Positions 1-9,900 of a stretch of DNA of 64,000 nucleotides are shown here, piece after piece. The notes under the pieces are model-generated. The model did not search any database, had not been told where the DNA came from, and saw only the letters and a program-made list of their open reading frames with translations. The stretch covers positions 496,001 through 560,000 of the forward strand of contig NZ_CP110008.1 in assembly GCF_025947285.1 (NCBI RefSeq), written 5' to 3'. The position numbers and the translations under genes are program-made. This stretch comes from Flavobacterium sp. N2820 (lineage in GTDB: Bacteria; Bacteroidota; Bacteroidia; Flavobacteriales; Flavobacteriaceae). Position 1 is the stretch's first letter, and every line of letters starts with the position of its first letter.

Positions 1-557
1 ACTATAATAAACCTACACAAGAGGGTATTTATCAGCATTTTAAAGCGGTTGCCGAAGCATCTCCAATTCCCGTAATTGTGTATAATGTTCCCGGAAGAAC
101 GGCAAGCAATATGTTGCCATCAACCGTAATTAGATTAGCAAATGATTTTAAAAACATCATCGGAATTAAAGAAGCTGCTGGCGATATTGTTCAAGCAATG
201 AAATTAATTCAAAATAAACCAGAAGGGTTTTTAGTAATTTCTGGGGATGATATGATTACTTTACCAATGGTTTTAGCGGGTGGAGCAGGAGTAATTTCTG
301 TAATTGGCGAAGGTTTTCCAAAAGAATTTTCAGAAATGGTGCGTTTAGGTTTACAGCGAAAGGTTGACGAAGCTTATAAATTGCACTATCTTTTAGCAGA
401 CAGTATTGATATGATTTTCGAACAAGGAAATCCAGGAGGAATTAAAGAAGTGTTTAAATCATTAGGCTTATCAGAAAATACAATGCGATTACCTTTAGTA
501 AATGTAAATGAAGATTTAGCTTTAAGATTGCATAATTTCACCAAAAAATTAAGTTAA
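1..557 (+). CDS. dapA: 4-hydroxy-tetrahydrodipicolinate synthase, 5'-truncated
   Basis: Condenses pyruvate with aspartate semialdehyde in the first committed step of lysine and diaminopimelate synthesis (cytosol). The open frame runs from base 3 to the stop at 557, so the gene enters from the left edge and roughly the first 110 codons are missing. The visible part starts with YNKPTQEG, continues to YNVPGRT, which holds the catalytic tyrosine, and to IGIKEAAGD, whose lysine forms the Schiff base with pyruvate. A GTG at 78 is an internal codon and not the start. The gene ends about 100 bases before bamD and shares no obvious terminator with it. Family assignment is firm; only the 5' end is unknown. 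Confidence 0.95.
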   Translation, partial: YNKPTQEGIYQHFKAVAEASPIPVIVYNVPGRTASNMLPSTVIRLANDFKNIIGIKEAAGDIVQAMKLIQNKPEGFLVISGDDMITLPMVLAGGAGVISVIGEGFPKEFSEMVRLGLQRKVDEAYKLHYLLADSIDMIFEQGNPGGIKEVFKSLGLSENTMRLPLVNVNEDLALRLHNFTKKLS

Positions 558-589
558 AAAAAAGATTTTTATAGTAAGTAAATTATATC

Positions 590-597
590 TAAATTTG
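590..597 (+). promoter_or_regulatory. candidate -7 element for bamD operon
   Basis: TAAATTTG matches the Bacteroidota -7 consensus TAnnTTTG and lies 56 bases before the bamD start. No TTG is found at the expected 17-23 base spacing upstream, so only half of the promoter consensus is present. If real it would drive bamD-rpoZ-coaBC-DUF4835. Confidence 0.4.
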
Positions 598-653
598 CAG
601 TTGCTTTTTAGGTATCGGTTTATTGGGTATTTAAAAAGTTAAAAGTAGAAAAA

Positions 654-1448
654 ATGAATAAAATTTTTAGTTTCCTTCTTGTTTCAATTTTGTTGGCATC
701 TTGCAGTCAATATCAAAAAGCTTTAAAGTCTGATGATGTAGCTGTAAAAAGTGAAGCCGCAAATCAAATGTATGAAACAGGAAAATACATAAAAGCAATA
801 CGTTTGTATGAGCAAATAGCTCCGGCATACAAAGGTAAGCCAAGTGCAGAGCGTATGTTTTTCTTGTATTCTAATTCGTTATATAAATCTGAACAATACT
901 ATTTAGCGGGGTATCAATTTGAAAATTTTGTAGCGACTTATCCAAAAAGTGAAAAAAGAGAAGAAGCAGCGTTTTTAGCGGCAGAATGTTTTTACAGATT
1001 GTCACCAATTTATAGTTTAGACCAAGTTGATACTCAAAAAGCGTTGGATAAATTACAACGTTTTATTGATATATATCCAAATTCTCAATACTTAGAAAAA
1101 GCAAATGTTTATGTTAAAGAGTTAAGAGAAAAACAAGAAAAGAAAGCGTTTGAAATTGCAAAGCAATACAATACAATTTCTGATTTTAAAGGCGCGTTGA
1201 AAGCTTTTGATAATTTTATTGCGGATTACCCAGGAACGCCTTTTAAAGAACAAGCATTATATTATAGATTAGATTCGGCATACAAATTAGCAATCAATAG
1301 TATTGAGTCTAAGAAACAAGAACGTTTAGCTTATGCTAAATCTACTCACAGCAGTTTGATGAAATTCAACAGTGCAACAGAGTACAAAGAAAAAGCTGAT
1401 GAAATGTTAGCTGAAATCGAAAAAGAATTACAACAATTTTCTAAATAA
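654..1448 (+). CDS. bamD: outer membrane protein assembly factor BamD (lipoprotein)
   Basis: Periplasmic lipoprotein of the BAM machine that inserts beta-barrel proteins into the outer membrane. The N terminus is a lipoprotein signal with lipobox LASC, putting the lipidated cysteine at residue 17. The rest is alpha-helical TPR-type sequence of the YfiO/BamD family, with repeated patterns such as AIRLYEQIAPAYKGKP and ALKAFDNFIADYPGTP. At 264 residues it has the usual length for the family. It is the first gene of a tight group: rpoZ-like starts 9 bases after its stop. The order bamD, omega-like, coaBC, DUF4835, recN is one I recall from other Flavobacteriaceae. Confidence 0.9.
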   Translation: MNKIFSFLLVSILLASCSQYQKALKSDDVAVKSEAANQMYETGKYIKAIRLYEQIAPAYKGKPSAERMFFLYSNSLYKSEQYYLAGYQFENFVATYPKSEKREEAAFLAAECFYRLSPIYSLDQVDTQKALDKLQRFIDIYPNSQYLEKANVYVKELREKQEKKAFEIAKQYNTISDFKGALKAFDNFIADYPGTPFKEQALYYRLDSAYKLAINSIESKKQERLAYAKSTHSSLMKFNSATEYKEKADEMLAEIEKELQQFSK

Positions 1449-1457
1449 AACTAAATC

Positions 1458-1772
1458 ATGGATTTAAAGAAAACAAATGCTCCTGTAAACACTGTTACTT
1501 ACAATAAAAGTAAATTAGAAGAGCCTACTGGAAACATTTATGAAGCGATAACTATCATGGCTAAACGCGCTAATCAAATTAATACCGAAATTAAAAAGGA
1601 ATTAATTGAGAAATTAGAAGAATTTGCTACATACAACGATAGTTTAGAAGAAGTTTTTGAAAACAAAGAGCAAATTGAAGTTTCAAAATTCTATGAAAAA
1701 TTACCAAAACCTCACGCTTTAGCAGTACAAGAGTGGGAAGAAGGTAAAATCTACTACAGAGACTCTAAATAA
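1458..1772 (+). CDS. rpoZ: DNA-directed RNA polymerase omega-like subunit
   Basis: A 104-residue protein of the Bacteroidota omega/Rpb6-like family, which helps fold and assemble the beta' subunit of RNA polymerase. The segment PTGNIYEAITIMAKRANQIN resembles the omega core, in which a small helix contacts beta'. It is followed by an acidic tail and the C-terminal PHALAVQEWEEGKIYY typical of the Bacteroidota form. It starts 9 bases after bamD and ends 6 bases before coaBC, so the three are almost certainly cotranscribed. The family is recognised from the overall pattern rather than from a catalytic motif. Confidence 0.85.
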   Translation: MDLKKTNAPVNTVTYNKSKLEEPTGNIYEAITIMAKRANQINTEIKKELIEKLEEFATYNDSLEEVFENKEQIEVSKFYEKLPKPHALAVQEWEEGKIYYRDSK

Positions 1773-1778
1773 TTCAAT

Positions 1779-2990
1779 ATGTCTGTTTTAAGCGGTAAAA
1801 AAATCTTGCTAGGTATATCTGGTGGTATAGCTGCTTACAAAACAGCCAATTTGGTTAGACTTTTTATAAAAGCAGGTGCACAAGTACAAGTTGTAATGTC
1901 GCCTGCTTCTTTGCATTTTGTTACACCACTAACTTTAGCAACACTTTCTAAAAAGCCGGTGTATTCTACTTTTTATAATGAAGAAGAAAGTACTGGGGAA
2001 TGGAATAATCACGTAGAATTAGGGCTTTGGGCAGATTTAATGCTAATAGCACCTGCAACTGCTAATACATTATCTAAAATGGCAAATGGCAATTGTGATA
2101 ATTTACTTATTGCTACCTATTTATCCGCCAAATGTCCTGTTTATTTTGCGCCAGCAATGGATTTGGATATGTACAAACATCCTTCAACTTTAGATAGTTT
2201 TCACAAGCTTAAATCATTTGGAAACATTATTATTCCTGCCGAAACTGGTGAGTTAGCAAGTGGTTTATCTGGAGAAGGTAGAATGGCGGAACCAGAAAAC
2301 ATTATTGCCTTTTTAGAAAATGATGTTTTAGAAAAATTACCTTTAAAAGGGAAAAAAATATTAGTCACCGCAGGTCCTACTTATGAAGCAATTGATCCTG
2401 TGCGATTTATTGGGAATCATTCTTCTGGTAAAATGGGATTTGATATAGCTAATCAAGCAGCTAATAAAGGGGCAGAAGTAATCCTAATTTCTGGACCAAC
2501 TCACTTTAAAATAGACAATCCCCTAATTAACCTTGTAAGAGTTACTTCTGCACAGGAAATGTATGATGCATGCCATACGTATTATGATAAAGTTGATGTT
2601 GCAATAGCAGCTGCAGCAGTTGCCGATTATAAACCTAAAAATGTTGCCCATCAGAAAATAAAAAAGAATGATGCAACGTTTACTATAGAGTTAGCAAAAA
2701 CAAAAGACATCTTAGCCTCGCTAGGAACAATCAAGAAAAATCAGTTTTTAATTGGATTTGCATTGGAAACAGAAAATGAAATTGAACATGCAAAGCTTAA
2801 AATTCAGAAAAAAAACTTAGATTTGATAGTTTTAAATTCATTAAATGATGAAGGTGCTGGTTTTGGAAAATCGACCAACAAAGTTACTTTTATTGATAAA
2901 AATTTTCAAATTGAACCAATGGATTTAAAATCAAAAGAAGCAGTTGCTTTAGATATTATTAATAAAATCATCCAACATTATGATGCGTAA
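1779..2990 (+). CDS. coaBC: bifunctional phosphopantothenoylcysteine decarboxylase/phosphopantothenate-cysteine ligase
   Basis: Carries out two consecutive steps of coenzyme A synthesis. The N-terminal CoaC half is a flavoprotein decarboxylase: GISGGIAAYK binds FMN, His78 in NNHVELG is the expected catalytic histidine, and PAMDLDM is the substrate-binding PxMxxxM motif. The C-terminal CoaB half begins near residue 188 with KKILVTAGPTYEAIDPVR and contains NHSSGKMG and the KIKK loop. At 403 residues it is a standard fused CoaBC. It ends inside the next gene: the last 11 bases overlap the DUF4835 start. coaE, for the final step of the pathway, lies 15 kb downstream at 17869. Confidence 0.96.
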   Translation: MSVLSGKKILLGISGGIAAYKTANLVRLFIKAGAQVQVVMSPASLHFVTPLTLATLSKKPVYSTFYNEEESTGEWNNHVELGLWADLMLIAPATANTLSKMANGNCDNLLIATYLSAKCPVYFAPAMDLDMYKHPSTLDSFHKLKSFGNIIIPAETGELASGLSGEGRMAEPENIIAFLENDVLEKLPLKGKKILVTAGPTYEAIDPVRFIGNHSSGKMGFDIANQAANKGAEVILISGPTHFKIDNPLINLVRVTSAQEMYDACHTYYDKVDVAIAAAAVADYKPKNVAHQKIKKNDATFTIELAKTKDILASLGTIKKNQFLIGFALETENEIEHAKLKIQKKNLDLIVLNSLNDEGAGFGKSTNKVTFIDKNFQIEPMDLKSKEAVALDIINKIIQHYDA

Positions 2991-3870
2991 TCTATTTTTA
3001 CTTTTAGTCTTTTTATATACTAATGTTGCTCTTTCTCAAGAGTTACGTGCAACGGTATCAGTAAATTACAATCAAGTAAATAACGGAAATCCGCAGTTAT
3101 TCAAAAATTTAGAAAAACAAGTTACCGAATTTTTGAATAATACTAAATGGACAGAAAACGAAGTAAAAGATATAGAAAAAATAGATTGCAATTTTTTTAT
3201 AAATGTTACTTCTTATGGTTCAAATAATTTTGAAGCTACATTGCAAGTGCAAGCATCTAGACCTGTTTTTAATTCAACCATGTCAAGTCCAATTTTAAAT
3301 ATAAATGACAAAAATTTTGTTTTTCGATTTATTGAATTTGAAAATATGATTTATGATGCTAATAATTTTACCTCAAATTTAGTATCGGTTTTGGCTTTTT
3401 ATTCTAATTTAATTATCGGTATTGAAATGGATTCATTTTCAAAACTCGGAGGAACAGATTATTTAGAAGTAGCGGCTAATATTGTAAATGTTGCTCAATC
3501 TAGTGGTTTTAAAGGTTGGAGTCAAGCAGAAAGTGGAAATAATAATAGAAATTTTTTAATTTCAGATATGCTTTCTAATACATTTGAACCCTTTAGAACA
3601 GCAATGTATGTGTACCACAGAGAAGGTATGGATAAAATGTCGGAAAATGTTTTAAAAGGAAAAGAAGGGGTTGCTAAATCATTAGAACTACTTTCCGAAA
3701 TTCAAAAAATAAGACCAAATTCATTGATTACAAGAACATTTTTTGATATTAAATCAGATGAAATTGTTTCTATTTTTTCTGGCGGACCAAAAATGAATGT
3801 ATCACAACTTGTAGAAACATTAAATAAGATTTCGCCTTTAAATTCTCAAAAATGGAATAAAATAAGATAA
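2980..3870 (+). CDS. DUF4835 family secreted protein (PorD-like)
   Basis: A 296-residue exported protein with a signal peptide (MMRNLFLLLVFLYTNVALSQ, cleavage probably before Gln20). The mature part begins LRATVSVNYNQV and has no membrane segment. It fits the Bacteroidota family DUF4835. From memory, some members are named type IX secretion protein PorD; that link is family knowledge and nothing here proves it. The ATG at 2980 overlaps the coaBC stop, and a second ATG follows directly at 2983; either could be used. The overlap implies translational coupling with coaBC. recN begins 21 bases further on. Confidence 0.75.
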   Translation: MMRNLFLLLVFLYTNVALSQELRATVSVNYNQVNNGNPQLFKNLEKQVTEFLNNTKWTENEVKDIEKIDCNFFINVTSYGSNNFEATLQVQASRPVFNSTMSSPILNINDKNFVFRFIEFENMIYDANNFTSNLVSVLAFYSNLIIGIEMDSFSKLGGTDYLEVAANIVNVAQSSGFKGWSQAESGNNNRNFLISDMLSNTFEPFRTAMYVYHREGMDKMSENVLKGKEGVAKSLELLSEIQKIRPNSLITRTFFDIKSDEIVSIFSGGPKMNVSQLVETLNKISPLNSQKWNKIR

Positions 3871-3891
3871 CGTTTTATTCAAAAAAAAAAT

Positions 3892-5544
3892 ATGCTACTT
3901 TCACTTTCAATAAAAAATTATGCGTTAATTGAATCGCTTGAAACTGATTTTTCCAATCAGTTTTCTGTTATTACTGGAGAAACAGGAGCTGGAAAATCAA
4001 TACTTTTAGGTGCTTTAGGGTTAGTTTTAGGAAATAGAGCCGATTTAACTTCTTTAAAAGATAAAGAACAAAAATGTATTATTGAAGCTGTTTTTTTGAT
4101 TTCTAACTACAACTTAAAACCCTTTTTTGAAGAAAATGACTTGGATTATGAGGCTAAAACTATCATTAGAAGAGAAATTTTGCCTTCTGGAAAATCGAGA
4201 GCCTTTATTAATGATAGCCCAGTAAATCTCCAAGAACTTCAAGCATTAAGTTCTTTTTTGTTGGATATACATTCTCAACAACAAACTCGTGAATTGACCG
4301 AAGAAGCCTACCAATTGGAAATTTTGGATGCGGTGGCAAATAATCAGGAGACTATTTCTAATTACCAAAAAATACTTACTTCTTTAAAAGCAAAACAAAA
4401 AGAAGTAAAGCAAATGATTGCCGAAAAAGAAACTTTAGAGAAAGAGCACGAATATCATTCTTTTTTATTGAACGAACTTTTAGCCGCTAATTTAACCGAT
4501 GGTGAACAAGAATCATTAGAGCAAGAATTAGAGCAATTAAGCAATGTGGAATTGATTAAAGAAAATTTTGAACGCATTTTAGTTATTGCAAATGAGGAAC
4601 AAGTGGGCGCATTGGTAAATCTTAAAGAAATTAAATTAGCGCTTCAAAAGCTTTCTGTTTTTTCTCCAAGTTATACAAATCTTCATGAGCGTTTGGTAAG
4701 TAGTTTGTTAGAATTAGAAGATGTTTTTAACGAATGCGAGCTAAATAACGAAAAAATAATTGCCGATCCTGAACGATTAGAATTGGTCAATACAAAATTG
4801 CAAACCATATATAATCTACAGAAAAAGCATCAAGTAGATTCGATAGAAAAATTGTTGGTGATTCAAAATGAATTAGATAGCAAAGTAATGAAAGTAGATG
4901 ATTTGGAAATTGCTATTTTAAAAACACAAAAAGAGCTTCAAGAAATTACCAATGAAATAGATTCTATTGCAACAATAATTTCTAAAAACAGAAAAAATGC
5001 AATTCCAAATTTAGTAGAAAAAATCAAATATATTCTTTCTCAATTAGGTATGGCAGAAGCTAATTTTCAGTTTGAAATTACAACTACAGCCTCTTATCTT
5101 TCAAATGGAAAAGATGAAGTGAGTTTGCTTTTTTCGGCAAATAAAGGAACTAGTTTCGGATTGCTTAAAAAAGTAGCTTCTGGAGGAGAAATGTCGCGAA
5201 TTATGTTAGCAATTAAAGCTATTTTGGCTAATTATTCAAAGCTGCCAACCATTATTTTTGACGAAATTGACACAGGTGTTTCTGGAGAAATTGCTATAAA
5301 AATGGGTGAAATCATGAAAGAAATGAGTAAAACCATGCAAGTATTTGCAATTACACATTTACCACAAATTGCAGCTAAAGGAAATTCGCATTATAAAGTG
5401 GTAAAAAGAAGTCAAGGTGAAACTACAATTTCAGAATTACTACTGTTATCGCCTGAAGACAGAATTCAACAAATTGCAGAAATGCTTTCTGGAAAAGACA
5501 TTTCTGAATCTGCCTTACAACATGCAAAAGCTTTGCTGAATTAA
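3892..5544 (+). CDS. recN: DNA repair protein RecN
   Basis: SMC-like ATPase that acts early in double-strand break repair by tethering DNA ends. Walker A GETGAGKS lies at residues 29-36, in a head that opens with LSIKNYALIESLE. The central 200 residues are charged, heptad-rich coiled coil. The C-terminal head carries the ABC signature ASGGEMSRIMLA and Walker B IIFDEIDTGVSG, followed by FAITHLPQIAA. At 550 residues it is full length for RecN. It is the last gene of the bamD group. The TTG of the fabV promoter lies inside its final codons. Confidence 0.96.
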   Translation: MLLSLSIKNYALIESLETDFSNQFSVITGETGAGKSILLGALGLVLGNRADLTSLKDKEQKCIIEAVFLISNYNLKPFFEENDLDYEAKTIIRREILPSGKSRAFINDSPVNLQELQALSSFLLDIHSQQQTRELTEEAYQLEILDAVANNQETISNYQKILTSLKAKQKEVKQMIAEKETLEKEHEYHSFLLNELLAANLTDGEQESLEQELEQLSNVELIKENFERILVIANEEQVGALVNLKEIKLALQKLSVFSPSYTNLHERLVSSLLELEDVFNECELNNEKIIADPERLELVNTKLQTIYNLQKKHQVDSIEKLLVIQNELDSKVMKVDDLEIAILKTQKELQEITNEIDSIATIISKNRKNAIPNLVEKIKYILSQLGMAEANFQFEITTTASYLSNGKDEVSLLFSANKGTSFGLLKKVASGGEMSRIMLAIKAILANYSKLPTIIFDEIDTGVSGEIAIKMGEIMKEMSKTMQVFAITHLPQIAAKGNSHYKVVKRSQGETTISELLLLSPEDRIQQIAEMLSGKDISESALQHAKALLN

Positions 5545-5562
5545 AATTTTAGCCTACTTTTG
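5533..5562 (+). promoter_or_regulatory. promoter of fabV
   Basis: TTG at 5533-5535 and TACTTTTG at 5555-5562 are separated by 19 bases, a full match to the Flavobacterium consensus TTG-N17-23-TAnnTTTG. The predicted transcript would start near 5567, giving a leader of about 39 bases before fabV. The -33 part overlaps the 3' end of recN. Confidence 0.65.
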
Positions 5563-5605
5563 TTATTCAAATAGAATAATTACAAACCAATATAAAATTT
5601 ACAAG

Positions 5606-6796
5606 ATGATTATAGAACCAAGAATGAGAGGATTTATTTGTTTGACAGCTCACCCAAAAGGTTGCGAACAAAATGTAAAAAATCAAATTGCTTATGTACA
5701 ATCAAAAGGAAAAATTAATGGACCAAAAAGAGTTCTTGTAATTGGAGCTTCAACAGGTTTTGGTTTAGCTTCAAGAATTACATCTGCTTTTGGTTCTGAT
5801 GCATCAACAATAGGTGTATTTTTTGAAAAAGAACCATCAGAAGGAAAAACAGCTTCTCCAGGCTGGTACAATTCTGCAGCATTTGAAATGGAAGCTCAAA
5901 AGGCGGGTTTGTATGCAAAAAGCATTAATGGAGACGCATTTTCAAACGAAGTAAAGCAACAAACAATTGATATGATTAAGGCTGATTTAGGTCAGATTGA
6001 TTTAATTATTTATAGTTTAGCTTCTCCGGTACGTCAACATCCTGTTACAGGTGTTTTACATCGTTCAACTTTAAAGCCTATTGGTTCAACTTTTACCAAT
6101 AAAACAGTTGATTTTCATACCGGAAATGTAACACAAGTTTCTATCGAGCCAGCTAATCAAGAAGACATTGATAACACAGTAGTTGTTATGGGAGGTGAAG
6201 ATTGGTCAATGTGGATTGATGCATTAAAAGAAGCTGGTGTTTTAGCCGATGGATTAACCACTATTGCCTATTCATATATTGGGCCAGAAGTAACTGAAGC
6301 TGTTTACAGAAAAGGAACTATTGGAAGAGCAAAAGATCATTTAGAAGCGACGGCTTTTGAAATCACAGATAAATTAAAGGATATCAATGGAAAAGGTTAT
6401 GTTTCTGTTAATAAAGCATTAGTAACACAAGCAAGTTCAGCAATTCCAGTAATTCCTTTATATATATCTTTATTGTATAAAATTATGAAGGCTGAAGGAA
6501 TTCATGAGGGTTGTATCGAGCAAATTCAAAGATTATATGCAGATCGATTATATACTGGTAATGAAGTGCCAACAGATGAAAAAGGAAGAATTCGTATTGA
6601 TGATTGGGAAATGCGTGCAGATGTACAAGAAAAAATAGCAAAACTTTGGTTAGAATCAACAACAGAATCTTTAGTAGAATTAGGAGATTTAGCAGGATAT
6701 AAGCAAGATTTCTTAAATTTATTTGGCTTTGGTTTTGAAGGTGTTGATTACCTTGCAGATACAAATGAAATGGTAAAAGTGCCAAGTATAAAATAA
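5606..6796 (+). CDS. fabV: trans-2-enoyl-CoA / enoyl-ACP reductase FabV
   Basis: NADH-dependent reductase that saturates the trans-2 double bond of enoyl thioesters, the last step of each fatty acid elongation round. The N terminus IIEPRMRGFICLTAHPKGCE and the cofactor fold VLVIGASTGFGLASR are signature FabV segments. The catalytic motif Y-x8-K is met in the region AYSYIGPEVTEAVYRKGTIG, followed by the GRAKDHLE helix. At 396 residues it is the usual length and longer than FabI. It has its own promoter and terminator and so appears monocistronic. FabV-type enzymes are known to resist triclosan; whether this one does is not visible from sequence. Confidence 0.95.
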   Translation: MIIEPRMRGFICLTAHPKGCEQNVKNQIAYVQSKGKINGPKRVLVIGASTGFGLASRITSAFGSDASTIGVFFEKEPSEGKTASPGWYNSAAFEMEAQKAGLYAKSINGDAFSNEVKQQTIDMIKADLGQIDLIIYSLASPVRQHPVTGVLHRSTLKPIGSTFTNKTVDFHTGNVTQVSIEPANQEDIDNTVVVMGGEDWSMWIDALKEAGVLADGLTTIAYSYIGPEVTEAVYRKGTIGRAKDHLEATAFEITDKLKDINGKGYVSVNKALVTQASSAIPVIPLYISLLYKIMKAEGIHEGCIEQIQRLYADRLYTGNEVPTDEKGRIRIDDWEMRADVQEKIAKLWLESTTESLVELGDLAGYKQDFLNLFGFGFEGVDYLADTNEMVKVPSIK

Positions 6797-6821
6797 TCAC
6801 AATTTTAATAAATTTGTTATG

Positions 6822-6849
6822 AAATCCTGACTAGTTCAGGATTTTTTTG
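6822..6849 (+). terminator. Rho-independent terminator after fabV
   Basis: AAATCCTGA and TCAGGATTT form a 9-bp stem with a 5-base loop, followed by a run of seven T. It lies 25 bases after the fabV stop. The remaining bases up to 6959 are AT-rich with no further gene. Confidence 0.9.
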
Positions 6850-6959
6850 TTTTTCATCGTTTTTTTTTGCATTTTAACGATAGTGAAATAAATATTAATT
6901 TTTGATATAATATTAATTAATATATTAGCATTTGCTTAACAATTAATTAATTATTATTT

Positions 6960-9900
6960 ATGAAAAAAATTACTTTATGGTTGTTTGCCCTCTTTACGTG
7001 TTGGCAAATAAATGCCCAAGTAAGTTCATATGGTTTTAGTCAATCGACCGGAACCTATAATGAAATTACTGGCGGTACAGTTCTTGGAATTGCAACTAAT
7101 GATGACACTTCGTTTCCTGCGAATCCAATCGGATTTAGTTTTTATTACAATGGTGCAAATTACACTCAATTTAGTGTGAATTCTAATGGTTTTTTAGCAC
7201 TTGGAGCTACTGTTGCAAGTTCATACACTGCATTAACAGATGGAACTTCAAATAATGTTGTAGCTGCATTAAATGGCGATTTGCAAGGTAATGCAACTAC
7301 TGGAGAATTAAGTTACCAATTATCAGGAACTGCTCCAAATCAAGTTTTAACTGTTCAATGGAAAAGTTATAGACATTACAATGCAACTGGAGATAACTAT
7401 AATTTCCAAATTAAACTGCATGAAACTACTAATTTAATTGAAGTAGTTTATGGAACTTTTGCTCAAAATGCAACAGATAGAACTAGACAAGTTGGTTTGA
7501 GAGGCGCTTCTAATGCAGATTTTAATAATAGAACTACAACTGCTGATTGGTCAGCGACTACAGCTGGTGGAACAAACGCTGCAAATTGTGCTTTAACAGC
7601 AACAGTTATTCCAGCTTCTGGTTTAACTTTTACATGGACACCACCAAGTTGTGCTGCGCCAGGAGGATTTGTTGCTTCTGCAATAACACCTACATCAGCA
7701 ACAATTTCTTGGAATGCTGCGGTTCCAGTTCCTTCAACTGGATATGAATATTACTATTCTAGTGTAAATACAGCACCAACAGGAGCTGGAACACCAATTG
7801 CTGCATTAACGGATAACCTTACTAGTTTAAGTGTTAATACACCATATTATGTTTGGTTACGTTCAGATTGTGGTGGAGGAACTTTTAGTGCATGGTCAGG
7901 ACCATTTACTTTTCAAACACCATGTAATCCATACTCAGTTCCTTATTTTGAAGGTTTTGAATCTGGATATGTTCACAACGCAACAGTTGGTGGATGTTTA
8001 ACTCAAGCTACAGTAACAGGTACTCAAGTTTGGACAGCAAATAGTACTTTTACAGATTACAATAGAACACCAAGAACTGGATCTTATAATGCTTTTTTAA
8101 GATACGGTAATGAAGATTGGTTATTTATTCCTATAGATTTAGTAGCAGGAACTAGCTACAGAGTCTCTCTTTATGCTCGTCAAGATGGTGCAACAGCAGC
8201 AAATTCAAATATGGCAATTAGTTATGGTGTTGCAAACAATGCAGCTGCTATGACTAATTCAATTGTTGCTGCTACAGGAATAATTAATGGTAATTATCAA
8301 GAAATTGTTGGAGATTTTATTCCAGCTACTTCAGGTACTTATTATGTGGGGATTAAAGGATTTATGAATGGTACTCCTTGGTATATTTCTCTAGATGATA
8401 TTTCTATTGCTTTATCACCTACTTGTTTAAACCCAACAACATTAGCGGCGTCGAATATTACTTCTTCTTCTGTTAATTTGTCTTGGGTTGATATTACAGG
8501 ATCTCAAACAAATTTCGAATATGTAATTCAAGCTCCAGGTACAGGTATTCCTACAGGAGCAGGTACAGCTGTAACGGGTACTTCGGTTACTGGTGCAACT
8601 TTAGATATTAATGCTGCTCCTCTTGCTGCAAACACAACTTATGAGGTTTATGTGAGAGCTGATTGCGGAGGTGGAGATTTTAGTACTTGGTCTGGACCAA
8701 TTACTTTTAAAACATTATGTAATGCAGTTGTAGCTCCTTGGACTTATGATGTAGAATCTGCTGCAGCAACAACGAATTCTTCTATTTCTGATTGTTGGTC
8801 ATCAATTCCTACTGCTAATAATGGTGCATTTAGATGGGATGTAGATGCTGCAGGTGGAACACCTTCAAATTTTTCTACAGGACCAGCTGGTGCTTACTCA
8901 GGTGTGAAATATTTTTACACAGAAGCTTCAAGTGGAGCAACAGGAGCTGTTGCAGAATTATATACTCCTTTAGTAAATATTAGTGCTTTAACAGAGCCTA
9001 CATTACAATTTTACTACCATATGCGTGGTATAAATATGGGTGAGCTTCACGTTGATGTTTACAATGGTACTGCATGGGTTAATGATGTTGATGTGATTAT
9101 TGGTCAACAACAGGCTGCTGCTACTGATCCATGGTTACAAAAAGTGGTTGATTTATCTGCTTACACTGGAACAATTCAAGTTCGTTTCAGAGGAATTAGA
9201 GGCGCTGGTTTCGAGAGTGATATGTCAATTGATGATATTACTTTTGATGAAGCTCCTGCTTGTTTACCAGTTAATAATTTGACACTTTCTAACATTACTT
9301 CTGGTTCAGTTCAAGTTGACTGGTCGGATATGTCAGCTGTAGGTCAGTTTGATTTTGAATATGCTATCCAAGTTCAAGGAACAGGAACTCCAACTGGAGC
9401 AGGTGTTGCTGTTGCAGATATTACTGTGGTTGATACTAATGATATTACTGCTACTCCATTAGCACCAAATTCTCCTTACGAAGTTTATGTAAGAGCAGAT
9501 TGTGGTGGTGGTTTATATAGTGATTGGGTTGGTCCAGTTAACTTTACAACTGAATGTGCAACATATGCAGCACCATATTTAGAATTGTTTAATACATTTT
9601 TACCAGCTTGTTGGCAAGCAGCAGATAACGGTAATTTAGTTGCTGGTCCTGCTACATTTGGAGCATCTGGTTGGTTTGCTGATGGTTTTGGAAATGTTGG
9701 ATTTACAGGTGCTATTAACTATAATATTTGGTTAGCACAAGCTAATGATTGGGTTATTTCACCTACTATTAATATACCAGCTTCAGGTTATGAATTAAAA
9801 TTTGATGCAGCTGCTACACAATATGGTGGAACTAACGCTCCAACTACTGCGTGGGAGGCTGATGATTTTGTTGAAGTATTAGTATCTACAGCTGGTTATA

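Noticed and set aside
2980..2990. Frameshift between coaBC and DUF4835
   Set aside because: Both products are full length and the 11-base overlap with two ATG codons is a normal coupling arrangement.
6483..6800. Antisense frame of 105 codons across the end of fabV
   Set aside because: Leucine-rich shadow frame opposite a well-conserved enzyme; it starts within the fabV terminator side with no promoter.
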